A stretch of 64,000 nucleotides of DNA from Streptococcaceae bacterium AF54-32pH5A (GTDB lineage: Bacteria > Bacillota > Bacilli > Lactobacillales > Streptococcaceae), in contig JAQDAD010000004.1 of assembly GCA_027682205.1 (NCBI GenBank), forward strand, positions 1 through 64,000, read 5' to 3'. This document shows positions 8,354 through 14,594 of this stretch, one piece after another (within the stretch, counting starts at the first letter, position 1; each line of letters begins with the position of its first letter). The translations under genes were made by a program, and so were the position numbers. The notes under the pieces are model-generated. The model had not been told where the DNA came from, ran no database searches, and saw only the letters and a program-made list of their open reading frames with translations.

Positions 8354-9364
8354 TTAGAAAATACCAATCAATGCCTGCATGCCAAGACTGGTGAGGATGA
8401 TGGCAATCCAGCAAAGGGCTCCAAGAAGAATGGATTTACCGCTGGATTTGACCATGGCTACTAGATTTGTTTTGAGACCGATGGCACTCATAGCCATGAT
8501 AATGAGGAATTTGGAGAGTTGTTTGAGAGGGGTGAAGAAGCTACTAGACACACCGAGAGAGGTGAGAAAAGTCGTTAAGAGAGAGGCTAGGATAAAGTAA
8601 AGGATAAAAAGTGGGAAGACTTTTTTTAGTTGGAAACCCTGGCTATTTTTTTGTTGGCGGCTTTGCCAGTAGGAGAGAAAGAGCGTGATAGGAATAATGG
8701 CAAGGGTGCGTGTGAGTTTAACAATGGTTGCAGACTCAAGGGTATTGGTCTGATAAAGACTGTCCCATGCGCTGGCTGTGGCCGTTACAGAAGAAGTATC
8801 GTTGACTGCAGTTCCTGCAAAGAGGGCAAAACCTTCATTGGATAGGTGAAGCCAGGTTCCTAGCGTTGGAAAGATGAGCGCAGCCAAGACATTGAAGAAA
8901 AAGATAACGGAAATGGCTTGGGCAACTTCTTTTTCCTTGGCATGGATGACGGGCGCTGTCGCAGCAATGGCAGAGCCACCACAGATAGAAGAACCCACTC
9001 CAATCAAGGTAGCTAGTTTTGTGTCTAGCGCAAAGAAACGTTGGAAGAGGTAGGCAACGATTAAGGAAATCGAAATGGTGGAAAGGATGACAGGGAGTGA
9101 AGTTTGTCCAACTGCGAAGACTTGCGAGATATTGAGACCAAAACCGAGTAAGATAACGGCATACTGGAGTAATTTCTTGGAACTAAAGGTCAAACCTGCG
9201 TCTAGTTGTTTGTAAGGTGAGAGCCAGGGGTGGAGGAGCATTCCAGCAAAAATTGCAAAGACAGGTGCACCCACGACGGGGAAAAATCCTCCCAGGCACC
9301 AAGATACGATAGAAATGAGAAGGCAGGCCAAGATTCCTGCTCCATTTTTTGATAAAAATGACAT
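8354..9364 (-). CDS. YeiH/UPF0324 family membrane protein (putative sulfate exporter)
   Basis: A 336-aa integral membrane protein with about ten hydrophobic segments. Family patterns are visible: GMLLHPWLS after the second segment, [16 protein letters not shown], the conserved [19 protein letters not shown] loop, and [13 protein letters not shown]. YeiH homologues are annotated as putative sulfate exporters by similarity only; the substrate is not shown here. Only gene on the minus strand in this part, convergent with the CoA-binding gene and divergent from araT. Confidence 0.85.
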   Translation of the reverse strand: MSFLSKNGAGILACLLISIVSWCLGGFFPVVGAPVFAIFAGMLLHPWLSPYKQLDAGLTFSSKKLLQYAVILLGFGLNISQVFAVGQTSLPVILSTISISLIVAYLFQRFFALDTKLATLIGVGSSICGGSAIAATAPVIHAKEKEVAQAISVIFFFNVLAALIFPTLGTWLHLSNEGFALFAGTAVNDTSSVTATASAWDSLYQTNTLESATIVKLTRTLAIIPITLFLSYWQSRQQKNSQGFQLKKVFPLFILYFILASLLTTFLTSLGVSSSFFTPLKQLSKFLIIMAMSAIGLKTNLVAMVKSSGKSILLGALCWIAIILTSLGMQALIGIF

Positions 9365-9454
9365 ATAAACCTCCGAAAATAAGCACTTATTATTATAGTC
9401 CTGTCGAGAAGAAAAGTAAAACAGAAAGTGAAAAATGCGGGTTTCAGATGGATT

Positions 9455-9483
9455 TTGCGGTCAGGGAGCTTTTGTAGTATAAT
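9455..9483 (+). promoter_or_regulatory. Promoter of araT-recO-plsX-acpP
   Basis: TTGCGG (9455-9460), 17 bases, TATAAT (9478-9483), 33 bases before araT. Confidence 0.65.
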
Positions 9484-9515
9484 AGTACTATGTTCTGTAA
9501 GCAAGGGGGATATCT

Positions 9516-10685
9516 ATGGACTTAACCAAACGCTTTAATAAACAGTTAGACAAGATTCAAGTTTCCTTGATTCGCCAGTTTGACCAGGCAATTTCAGAGA
9601 TTCCTGGGGTCTTGCGTTTGACCTTGGGGGAACCTGATTTTACAACGCCAGATCATATCAAGGAGGCAGCCAAGCGAGCCATTGACCAGAACCAATCCTA
9701 CTATACAGGGATGAGCGGTTTACTGACCTTGCGCCAGGCTGCTAGCGACTTTGTAAAAGAAAAATACCAGCTAGATTATAATCCTGAAAATGAAATTTTG
9801 GTTACAATTGGGGCGACAGAGGCTTTATCTGCTACTTTGACGGCTATTTTGGAAGAGGGGGACAAGGTGCTCTTGCCAGCTCCTGCCTACCCAGGATATG
9901 AGCCGATTGTCAATCTAGTTGGGGCAGAGATTGTCGAGATTGATACAACTGAAAATGGTTTTGTCTTGACTCCTGAGATGTTGGAAAAGGCCATTTTGGA
10001 GCAAGGGGACAAGCTCAAAGCAGTTATTCTCAACTATCCAGCCAATCCGACAGGTATTACCTATAGTCGGGAGCAGTTGGAAGCCTTGGCAGACGTTTTA
10101 CGCAAGTATGAGATTTTTGTTGTCTGTGATGAGGTTTACTCAGAATTAACCTATACAGGCGAAGCCCATGTATCTCTGGGAACTATGCTGAGAGACCAGG
10201 CTATTATTATCAATGGCTTGTCTAAATCGCATGCTATGACTGGTTGGCGTTTAGGCTTTATCTTTGCTCCTGCGGCTTTCACAGCTCAGTTAATCAAGAG
10301 TCACCAGTATTTGGTTACTGCTGCAAATACGATGGCTCAGCATGCTGCGGTGGAGGCTTTGACCGCTGGTAAAAACGACGCAGAGCCTATGAAAAAGGAA
10401 TACATCCAGCGTCGAGATTATATCATCGAAAAGATGACTGCTCTTGGTTTTGAGATTATCAAACCAGATGGGGCCTTCTATATCTTTGCTAAGATTCCAG
10501 CGGGCTACAATCAAGACTCCTTTGCTTTTCTGAAGGATTTTGCCTATAAGAAGGCCGTTGCCTTTATCCCTGGTGCCGCCTTTGGACGTTACGGAGAAGG
10601 CTATGTGCGTCTGTCCTATGCAGCCAGCATGGAAACGATCAGAGAGGCCATGAAACGACTTGAGGAGTACATGAGAGAAGCATGA
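9516..10685 (+). CDS. araT: Class I/II aminotransferase (aromatic amino acid type)
   Basis: A PLP-dependent aminotransferase of 389 aa. The PLP lysine is K237 in GLSKSHAMTGWRLGF; NYPANPTG and CDEVYSEL supply the Asn and Asp cofactor contacts, and RLSYA holds the substrate carboxylate Arg. The same gene upstream of recO in streptococci is annotated as aromatic amino acid or aspartate aminotransferase; specificity cannot be settled from sequence alone. The stop overlaps the recO start (ATGA). Confidence 0.9.
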   Translation: MDLTKRFNKQLDKIQVSLIRQFDQAISEIPGVLRLTLGEPDFTTPDHIKEAAKRAIDQNQSYYTGMSGLLTLRQAASDFVKEKYQLDYNPENEILVTIGATEALSATLTAILEEGDKVLLPAPAYPGYEPIVNLVGAEIVEIDTTENGFVLTPEMLEKAILEQGDKLKAVILNYPANPTGITYSREQLEALADVLRKYEIFVVCDEVYSELTYTGEAHVSLGTMLRDQAIIINGLSKSHAMTGWRLGFIFAPAAFTAQLIKSHQYLVTAANTMAQHAAVEALTAGKNDAEPMKKEYIQRRDYIIEKMTALGFEIIKPDGAFYIFAKIPAGYNQDSFAFLKDFAYKKAVAFIPGAAFGRYGEGYVRLSYAASMETIREAMKRLEEYMREA

Positions 10686-11452
10686 TTCAGTCTATCACGA
10701 GTCAAGGTCTCGTACTCTACAATCGTAACTTTCGTGAGGATGACAAGCTAGTCAAAATTTTTACCGAGCAGGCGGGCAAGCGTATGTTTTTCGTCAAACA
10801 CGCTGGCCAGTCCAAACTAGCTCCTGTTATTCAGCCTTTGGTGTTGGCACGATTTCTCTTGCGCATCAATGATGATGGGCTTAGCTACATCGAGGACTAC
10901 CATGAGGTGATGACCTTTCCAAAGATTAATAGTGATCTCTTTGTCATGGCCTATGCTACCTATGTGGCAGCTCTTGCAGATGCTAGTTTGCAGGATAATC
11001 AGCAGGATGCTCCCTTGTTTGCTTTCTTGAGGAAGACTCTGGAGTTGATGGAAGCAGGGATAGATTATCAGGTCTTAACCAATATTTTTGAAATTCAAAT
11101 CTTGACTCGATTTGGAATCAGCCTTAATTTTAATGAGTGTGTCTTTTGCCATCGGGTCGGTCAGGCCTTTGACTTTTCTTTTAAATATGGAGCCTGCATC
11201 TGTCCAGACCATTATCATGAAGATGAGAGACGTTGTCATCTCAATCCCAATATCCCTTATCTGCTCAATCAATTTCAAGCCATTGATTTTGAAACCTTGG
11301 AGACCATTTCGCTTAAGGCCGAAATCAAGCAAGAGTTACGCCAATTTATGGATCAACTCTACGAAGAGTACGTTGGGATTCACCTAAAATCAAAAAAATT
11401 CATTGATTCCCTAGCCGACTGGGGACAATTACTAAAAGAGGAAGACAAATGA
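10682..11452 (+). CDS. recO: DNA repair protein RecO
   Basis: RecO works with RecF and RecR to load RecA on SSB-coated DNA. The 256-aa protein begins with an OB-fold ([29 protein letters not shown]) followed by the helical C-terminal domain with Cys pairs CVFC and CICPDH of the zinc site. Both ends overlap neighbours by ATGA, so it is translationally coupled to araT and plsX. Confidence 0.94.
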   Translation: MIQSITSQGLVLYNRNFREDDKLVKIFTEQAGKRMFFVKHAGQSKLAPVIQPLVLARFLLRINDDGLSYIEDYHEVMTFPKINSDLFVMAYATYVAALADASLQDNQQDAPLFAFLRKTLELMEAGIDYQVLTNIFEIQILTRFGISLNFNECVFCHRVGQAFDFSFKYGACICPDHYHEDERRCHLNPNIPYLLNQFQAIDFETLETISLKAEIKQELRQFMDQLYEEYVGIHLKSKKFIDSLADWGQLLKEEDK

Positions 11453-12441
11453 AAAAAATCGCAGTAGATGCTATGGGGGGCGATTATGCACCTCAAGCCA
11501 TCGTTGAGGGTGTCAACCAAGCCCTTGCTGACTTTTCAGATATTGAGGTTCAACTCTATGGAGATGAAAGCAAAATCAAGCAATATCTAACGGCGACAGA
11601 GCGTGTCAACATTATCCATACGGATGAGAAAATTAACTCTGACGATGAGCCAACAAAAGCTATCCGTAAGAAGAAAAATGCCAGTATGGTATTAGCAGCT
11701 AAGGCAGTCAAAGAGGGAGAAGCAGACGCTGTCCTCTCTGCAGGCAACACAGGTGCCTTGTTGGCGGCAGGATTCTTCATCGTGGGTCGTATCAAGAATA
11801 TCGACCGTCCTGGACTCATGTCTACCTTGCCGACTATCGATGGCAAAGGGTTTGACATGCTCGATCTCGGTGCCAATGCAGAAAACACAGCCCAGCACCT
11901 GCATCAATACGCTGTCCTAGGTTCCTTCTATGCCAAGAATGTTCGTGGGATCGCAAAACCACGTGTTGGTTTGCTCAACAACGGAACAGAAAGTAGCAAG
12001 GGAGATCCGCTTCGTAAGGAAACTTATGACTTGCTAGTAGCTGATGAAAGTTTGAACTTTATCGGAAATGTGGAAGCGCGTGATTTGATGAATGGAGTTG
12101 CTGATGTAGTCGTAACAGATGGTTTCACGGGAAACGCAGTGCTCAAATCTATCGAAGGGACAGCCATGGGGATTATGGGCTTGCTCAAGCCAGCCATTAC
12201 AGGTGGCGGTCTTCGAGCGAAGCTAGGTGCTCTTCTTCTCAAAGATAGCCTTAAAGGTTTGAAAAAGCAACTCAACTATTCAGATGTTGGTGGAGCGGTC
12301 TTGTTTGGTGTCAAAGCCCCTGTTGTTAAGACCCATGGTTCAAGTGATGCCAAGGCTGTGTACAGTACGATTCGCCAGATTCGTACCATGCTAGAAACAG
12401 ACGTAGTTGCCCAAACTGCGCGTGAATTTTCAGGAGAATAA
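11449..12441 (+). CDS. plsX: Phosphate acyltransferase PlsX
   Basis: PlsX converts acyl-ACP to acyl-phosphate, which PlsY uses to start phospholipid synthesis. The protein begins with the hallmark [12 protein letters not shown], followed by [31 protein letters not shown] and [14 protein letters not shown]. At 330 aa it is normal. An acyl carrier protein gene follows directly, matching the substrate. Confidence 0.95.
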   Translation: MKKIAVDAMGGDYAPQAIVEGVNQALADFSDIEVQLYGDESKIKQYLTATERVNIIHTDEKINSDDEPTKAIRKKKNASMVLAAKAVKEGEADAVLSAGNTGALLAAGFFIVGRIKNIDRPGLMSTLPTIDGKGFDMLDLGANAENTAQHLHQYAVLGSFYAKNVRGIAKPRVGLLNNGTESSKGDPLRKETYDLLVADESLNFIGNVEARDLMNGVADVVVTDGFTGNAVLKSIEGTAMGIMGLLKPAITGGGLRAKLGALLLKDSLKGLKKQLNYSDVGGAVLFGVKAPVVKTHGSSDAKAVYSTIRQIRTMLETDVVAQTAREFSGE

Positions 12442-12445
12442 AAAG

Positions 12446-12682
12446 ATGACAGAAAAAGAAATTTTTGACCGTATTGTAACCATTATCCAAGAACGACAGG
12501 GAGAGGACTTTGTCGTAACAGAAACCTTGAGTTTGAAAGACGATCTCGATGCAGACTCAGTGGACTTGATGGAGTTCGTCTTGACGCTAGAAGATGAATT
12601 TGGTATCGAAATCAGTGATGAGGAAATTGACCAACTTCAAAGTGTGGCAGATGTGGTAGCGATTATTAAAGGTAAGATATAA
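12446..12682 (+). CDS. acpP: Acyl carrier protein (second type)
   Basis: A 78-aa acidic protein with the phosphopantetheine site Ser38 in DADSVDLMEFV. The start at 12446, four bases after the plsX stop and behind CAGGAGA, gives the standard ACP N-terminus. The usual site sequence is DSLD/E; here SVDL, as in the plsX-linked ACP of streptococci, which differs from the ACP of the fatty acid cluster. It probably serves PlsX. Confidence 0.9.
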   Translation: MTEKEIFDRIVTIIQERQGEDFVVTETLSLKDDLDADSVDLMEFVLTLEDEFGIEISDEEIDQLQSVADVVAIIKGKI

Positions 12683-12685
12683 CCA

Positions 12686-12716
12686 AAAACAACATGCAAG
12701 TCATGTTGTTTTTTTG
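12686..12716 (+). terminator. Terminator after acpP
   Basis: AACAACATG (12688-12696) pairs with CATGTTGTT (12702-12710), then a T-run. It isolates the peptide cluster that follows. Confidence 0.88.
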
Positions 12717-12746
12717 TTTGCAGAAAAAAGAGAAACTAGTAAAAAT

Positions 12747-12754
12747 TACGAATA
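12747..12754 (+). promoter_or_regulatory. ComX box before tiny peptide gene 1
   Basis: TACGAATA is the perfect consensus cin-box/combox, 31 bases before the ATG at 12786. Confidence 0.85.
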
Positions 12755-12785
12755 AAGAGATGAGAAAGAAAAAGGAGGAACGTTT

Positions 12786-12836
12786 ATGTATGTGACCGGT
12801 TTTTATCCGTGGTTCATTAAGTGGTTTTTAAAATAA
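12786..12836 (+). CDS. Tiny peptide 1 (16 aa, WxxKW)
   Basis: A complete 16-codon frame reading MYVTGFYPWFIKWFLK. SD AAAGGAGG lies 7 bases upstream and a perfect ComX box before that. The peptide is hydrophobic, rich in aromatic residues and carries two Lys. It shares the motif P-W-[FL]-I-K-W-[FY]-L-K with the next peptide and W-x-x-K-W with all three. It has no leader and no double-glycine site. I do not recognise a family. Leaderless bacteriocin, membrane-active toxin or signalling peptide are all possible. Being a coding gene is supported by SD, box and threefold conservation of the peptide with drifting spacers. Confidence 0.68.
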   Translation: MYVTGFYPWFIKWFLK

Positions 12837-12868
12837 AAATGAATGAATTGTTCGTTTTTGAATTGTTT

Positions 12869-12876
12869 TTCGAATA
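12869..12876 (+). promoter_or_regulatory. ComX-type box before tiny peptide gene 2
   Basis: TTCGAATA fits TNCGAATA and lies 33 bases before the ATG at 12910, nearly the same distance as for peptide 1. Confidence 0.7.
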
Positions 12877-12909
12877 GATAGGTAAGGAAAAAGGGAAGGA
12901 GATTACGCG

Positions 12910-12960
12910 ATGTATTTACCAATCTTATTGCCATGGTTGATCAAATGGTATTTAAAATAA
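12910..12960 (+). CDS. Tiny peptide 2 (16 aa, WxxKW)
   Basis: Reads MYLPILLPWLIKWYLK, 16 codons, TAA at 12958-12960. SD AAGGAG is 9 bases upstream and a TTCGAATA box 33 bases upstream. Same length and same C-terminal pattern as peptide 1 (PWxIKWxLK), with conservative swaps (F/L, F/Y). This is what selection on a peptide, rather than chance, would leave. No homologue recognised. Confidence 0.68.
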   Translation: MYLPILLPWLIKWYLK

Positions 12961-12991
12961 ATGAAATTTACTTGTTCATTTTAAATTACTT

Positions 12992-12999
12992 CTCGAATA
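12992..12999 (+). promoter_or_regulatory. Degenerate ComX-type box before tiny peptide gene 3
   Basis: CTCGAATA differs from TNCGAATA in its first base, again 33 bases before the ATG (13033). It may be weaker, or peptide 3 may rely on read-through. Confidence 0.5.
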
Positions 13000-13032
13000 G
13001 ATAAGTGAGAAGAAAAGGAAGGAGAGAAGAAA

Positions 13033-13083
13033 ATGATTTCAGTAATTTACCCAATCTGGTTTTTAAAATGGTTTAAAGCCTAG
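13033..13083 (+). CDS. Tiny peptide 3 (16 aa, WxxKW)
   Basis: Reads MISVIYPIWFLKWFKA, 16 codons, TAG at 13081-13083, with AAGGAG upstream. It keeps the length and the W-F-L-K-W core but has P one place earlier and ends KA instead of LK. Most diverged of the three. Read-through from here would reach the double-glycine peptide at 13124, since no terminator lies between. Confidence 0.65.
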   Translation: MISVIYPIWFLKWFKA

Positions 13084-13123
13084 AGACCATAAACTAAAAA
13101 AATAAAAATAAAGGAGAAAAAAG

Positions 13124-13321
13124 ATGACAAACTTTGACAAAATGGAACAGAACTTTGTAGCTCTTACAGAAGAAGAGTTGATGGATGTGGATGGGGGGCT
13201 TGCTCCGATTATTATTGGCGGGGTAGTTATTAGTTGGAAATTAATTGGAGGTGTGGCTGCGCTTGCTACAACTTCAGCAGGTGTAGGATTAGCTGCGGGC
13301 TACTATGCTAATAGACCATAA
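13124..13321 (+). CDS. Double-glycine bacteriocin-like peptide A
   Basis: A 65-aa prepeptide. Residues 1-25 form a double-glycine leader (ALTEEELMDVDGG) with hydrophobic residues at -4, -7 and -12, to be cut after GG by a C39 peptidase transporter such as ComA downstream. The 40-residue product starts LAPIIIGG and is hydrophobic and Gly/Ala rich with a GLAAG (GxxxG) motif, as in one chain of two-peptide class IIb bacteriocins. The leader's MTNF-MEQ-F pattern resembles pneumococcal CibA, a competence-induced fratricide bacteriocin. Peptide B at 13535 would be the partner. Confidence 0.8.
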   Translation: MTNFDKMEQNFVALTEEELMDVDGGLAPIIIGGVVISWKLIGGVAALATTSAGVGLAAGYYANRP

Positions 13322-13335
13322 TTTTGGAGATATAT

Positions 13336-13542
13336 ATGAAATTCGTTAAATTAATACTAAAGGTTTGGCCTGAACTTATGGTATTACTTAGTTCAATATC
13401 TTATACAATCATCAGGTTAGTAGCTGATGTAAATAAGATATCCTTACCTGCATGGTTTGATGATTTTAATATACCGACAATTTCATTGTTTTTAATGGTG
13501 TTCATTTTATTATATAGAAGTAAAGGAGAAGGGAATGGATAA
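13336..13542 (+). CDS. Small membrane protein, putative immunity protein
   Basis: A 68-aa protein with two predicted membrane segments (around LMVLLSSISYTIIRLV and IPTISLFLMVFILLY) joined by a loop with the conserved LPAWFDD, and a basic tail. The ATG at 13336 has GGAG 8 bases upstream; the TTG at 13324 is too early. Small two-segment proteins between bacteriocin genes are usually immunity proteins. A second, decayed copy lies at 14202. The gene overlaps the next by 8 bases. Confidence 0.65.
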   Translation: MKFVKLILKVWPELMVLLSSISYTIIRLVADVNKISLPAWFDDFNIPTISLFLMVFILLYRSKGEGNG

Positions 13543-13690
13543 ATTTCAAGTAATTGATGAGAAAGACTTGCAAGCAATCGAAGGAGGAATTGAGCCTATT
13601 TCGATTATATTTGGTCTAAGTGCTATTGCATTCAGCGCATTTGGGGCTGGTTACAAATTTGGTTCAGATTTAGCTCGTCGTGGGCGTTAG
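13535..13690 (+). CDS. Double-glycine bacteriocin-like peptide B
   Basis: A 51-aa prepeptide with an 18-residue leader (MDKFQVIDEKDLQAIEGG) whose -4, -7 and -12 positions are I, L and V. The mature 33-residue part is hydrophobic with FGAGYKFG, containing the GxxxG motif (GYKFG), and a basic C-terminus (ARRGR). Together with peptide A this fits a two-peptide class IIb bacteriocin. The SD AAAGGAGAAGGG lies inside the end of the upstream gene, so the two are translationally coupled. Confidence 0.8.
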   Translation: MDKFQVIDEKDLQAIEGGIEPISIIFGLSAIAFSAFGAGYKFGSDLARRGR

Positions 13691-13693
13691 ATT

Positions 13694-13909
13694 ATGAACA
13701 ATCGGAACCTTAATCTCAACACACTCTTACCTAAATTAGCCACTATAATTCCTTTGTTGGCTATAGCTCTCAATCTTGTACTTCATGTGATTCGTACAGG
13801 TTCATTAGTATCCTTTGATTGGCAATGGACTGTAGTTGGCTTGCTTGCTTCGGGCTACTTTGGTATTTTTTGCAAAGATTTGTCAAAAAATAATCAAAAC
13901 TATAAATGA
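13694..13909 (+). CDS. Small membrane protein, putative second immunity protein
   Basis: A 71-aa protein with two hydrophobic segments (LLPKLATIIPLLAIALNLVL and WTVVGLLASGYFGIF) and a polar Asn/Lys tail, starting 3 bases after peptide B. Position, size and topology suggest immunity to peptide A/B. No family is recognised. Its last codons overlap the ATG of the minimal double-glycine frame. Confidence 0.55.
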   Translation: MNNRNLNLNTLLPKLATIIPLLAIALNLVLHVIRTGSLVSFDWQWTVVGLLASGYFGIFCKDLSKNNQNYK

Positions 13910-13980
13910 TGAATCTGAATCAAAAGGATTTTGTGCATGTAAATGGCGGAGTTTTTCCGCCTTCCTTTTCAGGTAAATAG
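13906..13980 (+). CDS. Minimal double-glycine peptide, 9-residue cargo
   Basis: A 24-codon frame (ATG 13906 or 13909). The leader MNLNQKDFVHVNGG has V at -4, F at -7 and L at -12 before the double glycine, exactly the spacing that C39 peptidases recognise. The cargo is only VFPPSFSGK. This is the size of an exported signalling peptide rather than a bacteriocin. It overlaps the preceding gene (ATGATG at its TGA), implying coupling. It could also be the stump of a bacteriocin gene shortened by deletion. No match recognised. Confidence 0.55.
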   Translation: MMNLNQKDFVHVNGGVFPPSFSGK

Positions 13981-13988
13981 GAGTTACT

Positions 13989-14177
13989 ATGAAAAAATTC
14001 TTATTAGGATTTGCTGAGGGATACTTTATCGTATCACTCGTTGTCTATATCGCAACGTATTTGATTATGAAAAATCCAATTAATACCTTGTTTTATCCAG
14101 AAACCTATCCAATTCTGCTTGGTCTGTTTTATGTAGGATACAAGTACGAAACAAAAGAAAGTACGATTGGGAATTGA
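13989..14177 (+). CDS. Small membrane protein of the bacteriocin cluster
   Basis: A 62-aa protein with two hydrophobic segments (GYFIVSLVVYIATYLIM and YPILLGLFYVGY) and a charged tail, behind AGGAG at good spacing. Not recognised. It may protect the producer or be another accessory factor; it follows the minimal double-glycine peptide by 8 bases. Confidence 0.55.
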   Translation: MKKFLLGFAEGYFIVSLVVYIATYLIMKNPINTLFYPETYPILLGLFYVGYKYETKESTIGN

Positions 14178-14201
14178 TGAACCATCAGATTGGAGTTTGG
14201 G

Positions 14202-14411
14202 ATGAAAGTTGTTCAATTACTACGAAAATCTTGGTCAGAGACCACTGTATTGTTTAGCTCGATGGCTTATCTAATTATTAGAATCGTAGCTGATATAAAC
14301 AAACTAAATCTACCTACATGATTCGAATATCTTGACATACCTACGATTTCATTATTCTTGATGACCTTTATATTACTTTATAAAAGTAAAGAAAATATCA
14401 TTTCAGAATAA
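14202..14411 (+). pseudogene. Decayed copy of the 13336 immunity-like gene
   Basis: The frame from ATG 14202 aligns along its whole length with the protein at 13336: WxE--VL-SS--Y-IIR-VAD-NK--LP, then IPTISLFLM-FILLYKSK. A TGA at 14319-14321 (codon 40) stands where the first copy has the conserved Trp TGG of LPAWF. A single base change thus splits the gene; the rest of the frame is still open to TAA 14409-14411, so decay is recent or the ends are under little pressure. Confidence 0.75.
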
Positions 14412-14440
14412 TTTATTTCTGGGCATTCATTTTTTAACGG

Positions 14441-14486
14441 TCACTTTAAGCAGGCAGAACTTTTGTTCTGCTTTTTAAAGTGCGTT
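14441..14486 (+). terminator. Terminator closing the peptide cluster
   Basis: GCAGAAC (14454-14460) pairs with GTTCTGC (14465-14471), followed by TTTTT, inside a larger CACTTTAA/TTAAAGTG stem. From here to comA I see no clear ComE direct repeat. Confidence 0.75.
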
Positions 14487-14594
14487 TTAGGCGTAAAAAT
14501 AGTTTATTCAGGAATATTTTCCTAGTCTTATCCTTATTTAGTTAAAATAATCTTACAAAGTTTTTAAGAGATTATTAGAAAAAAGGAGATGGAT

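Larger units (their letters stand above)
12839..13032 (+). repeat. Diverged tandem units carrying the tiny peptide genes
   Basis: The spacers before peptides 2 (12837-12909) and 3 (12961-13032) are homologous along their length: ATGAA..., TTGTTC, a T-rich stretch, TCGAATAGATA, then an A/G-rich run ending AAGGAG. The period is about 123 bases, so the array grew by tandem duplication. Confidence 0.7.

Noticed and set aside
12786..13083. Streptide-type (KxxxW) cyclic peptide precursors
   Set aside because: The motif is WxxKW, there is no leader, and no radical SAM enzyme is nearby in the window.
14321..14329. ComX box TTCGAATA inside the decayed immunity copy
   Set aside because: It lies within coding sequence homologous to the intact copy, with no gene at a suitable distance.
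14500..14545. ComE direct repeat before comA (TTATTCAG ... TTATTTAG)
   Set aside because: The copies are 30 bases apart, not the roughly 21 expected for ComE, and lack the CA-TT-AG pattern.
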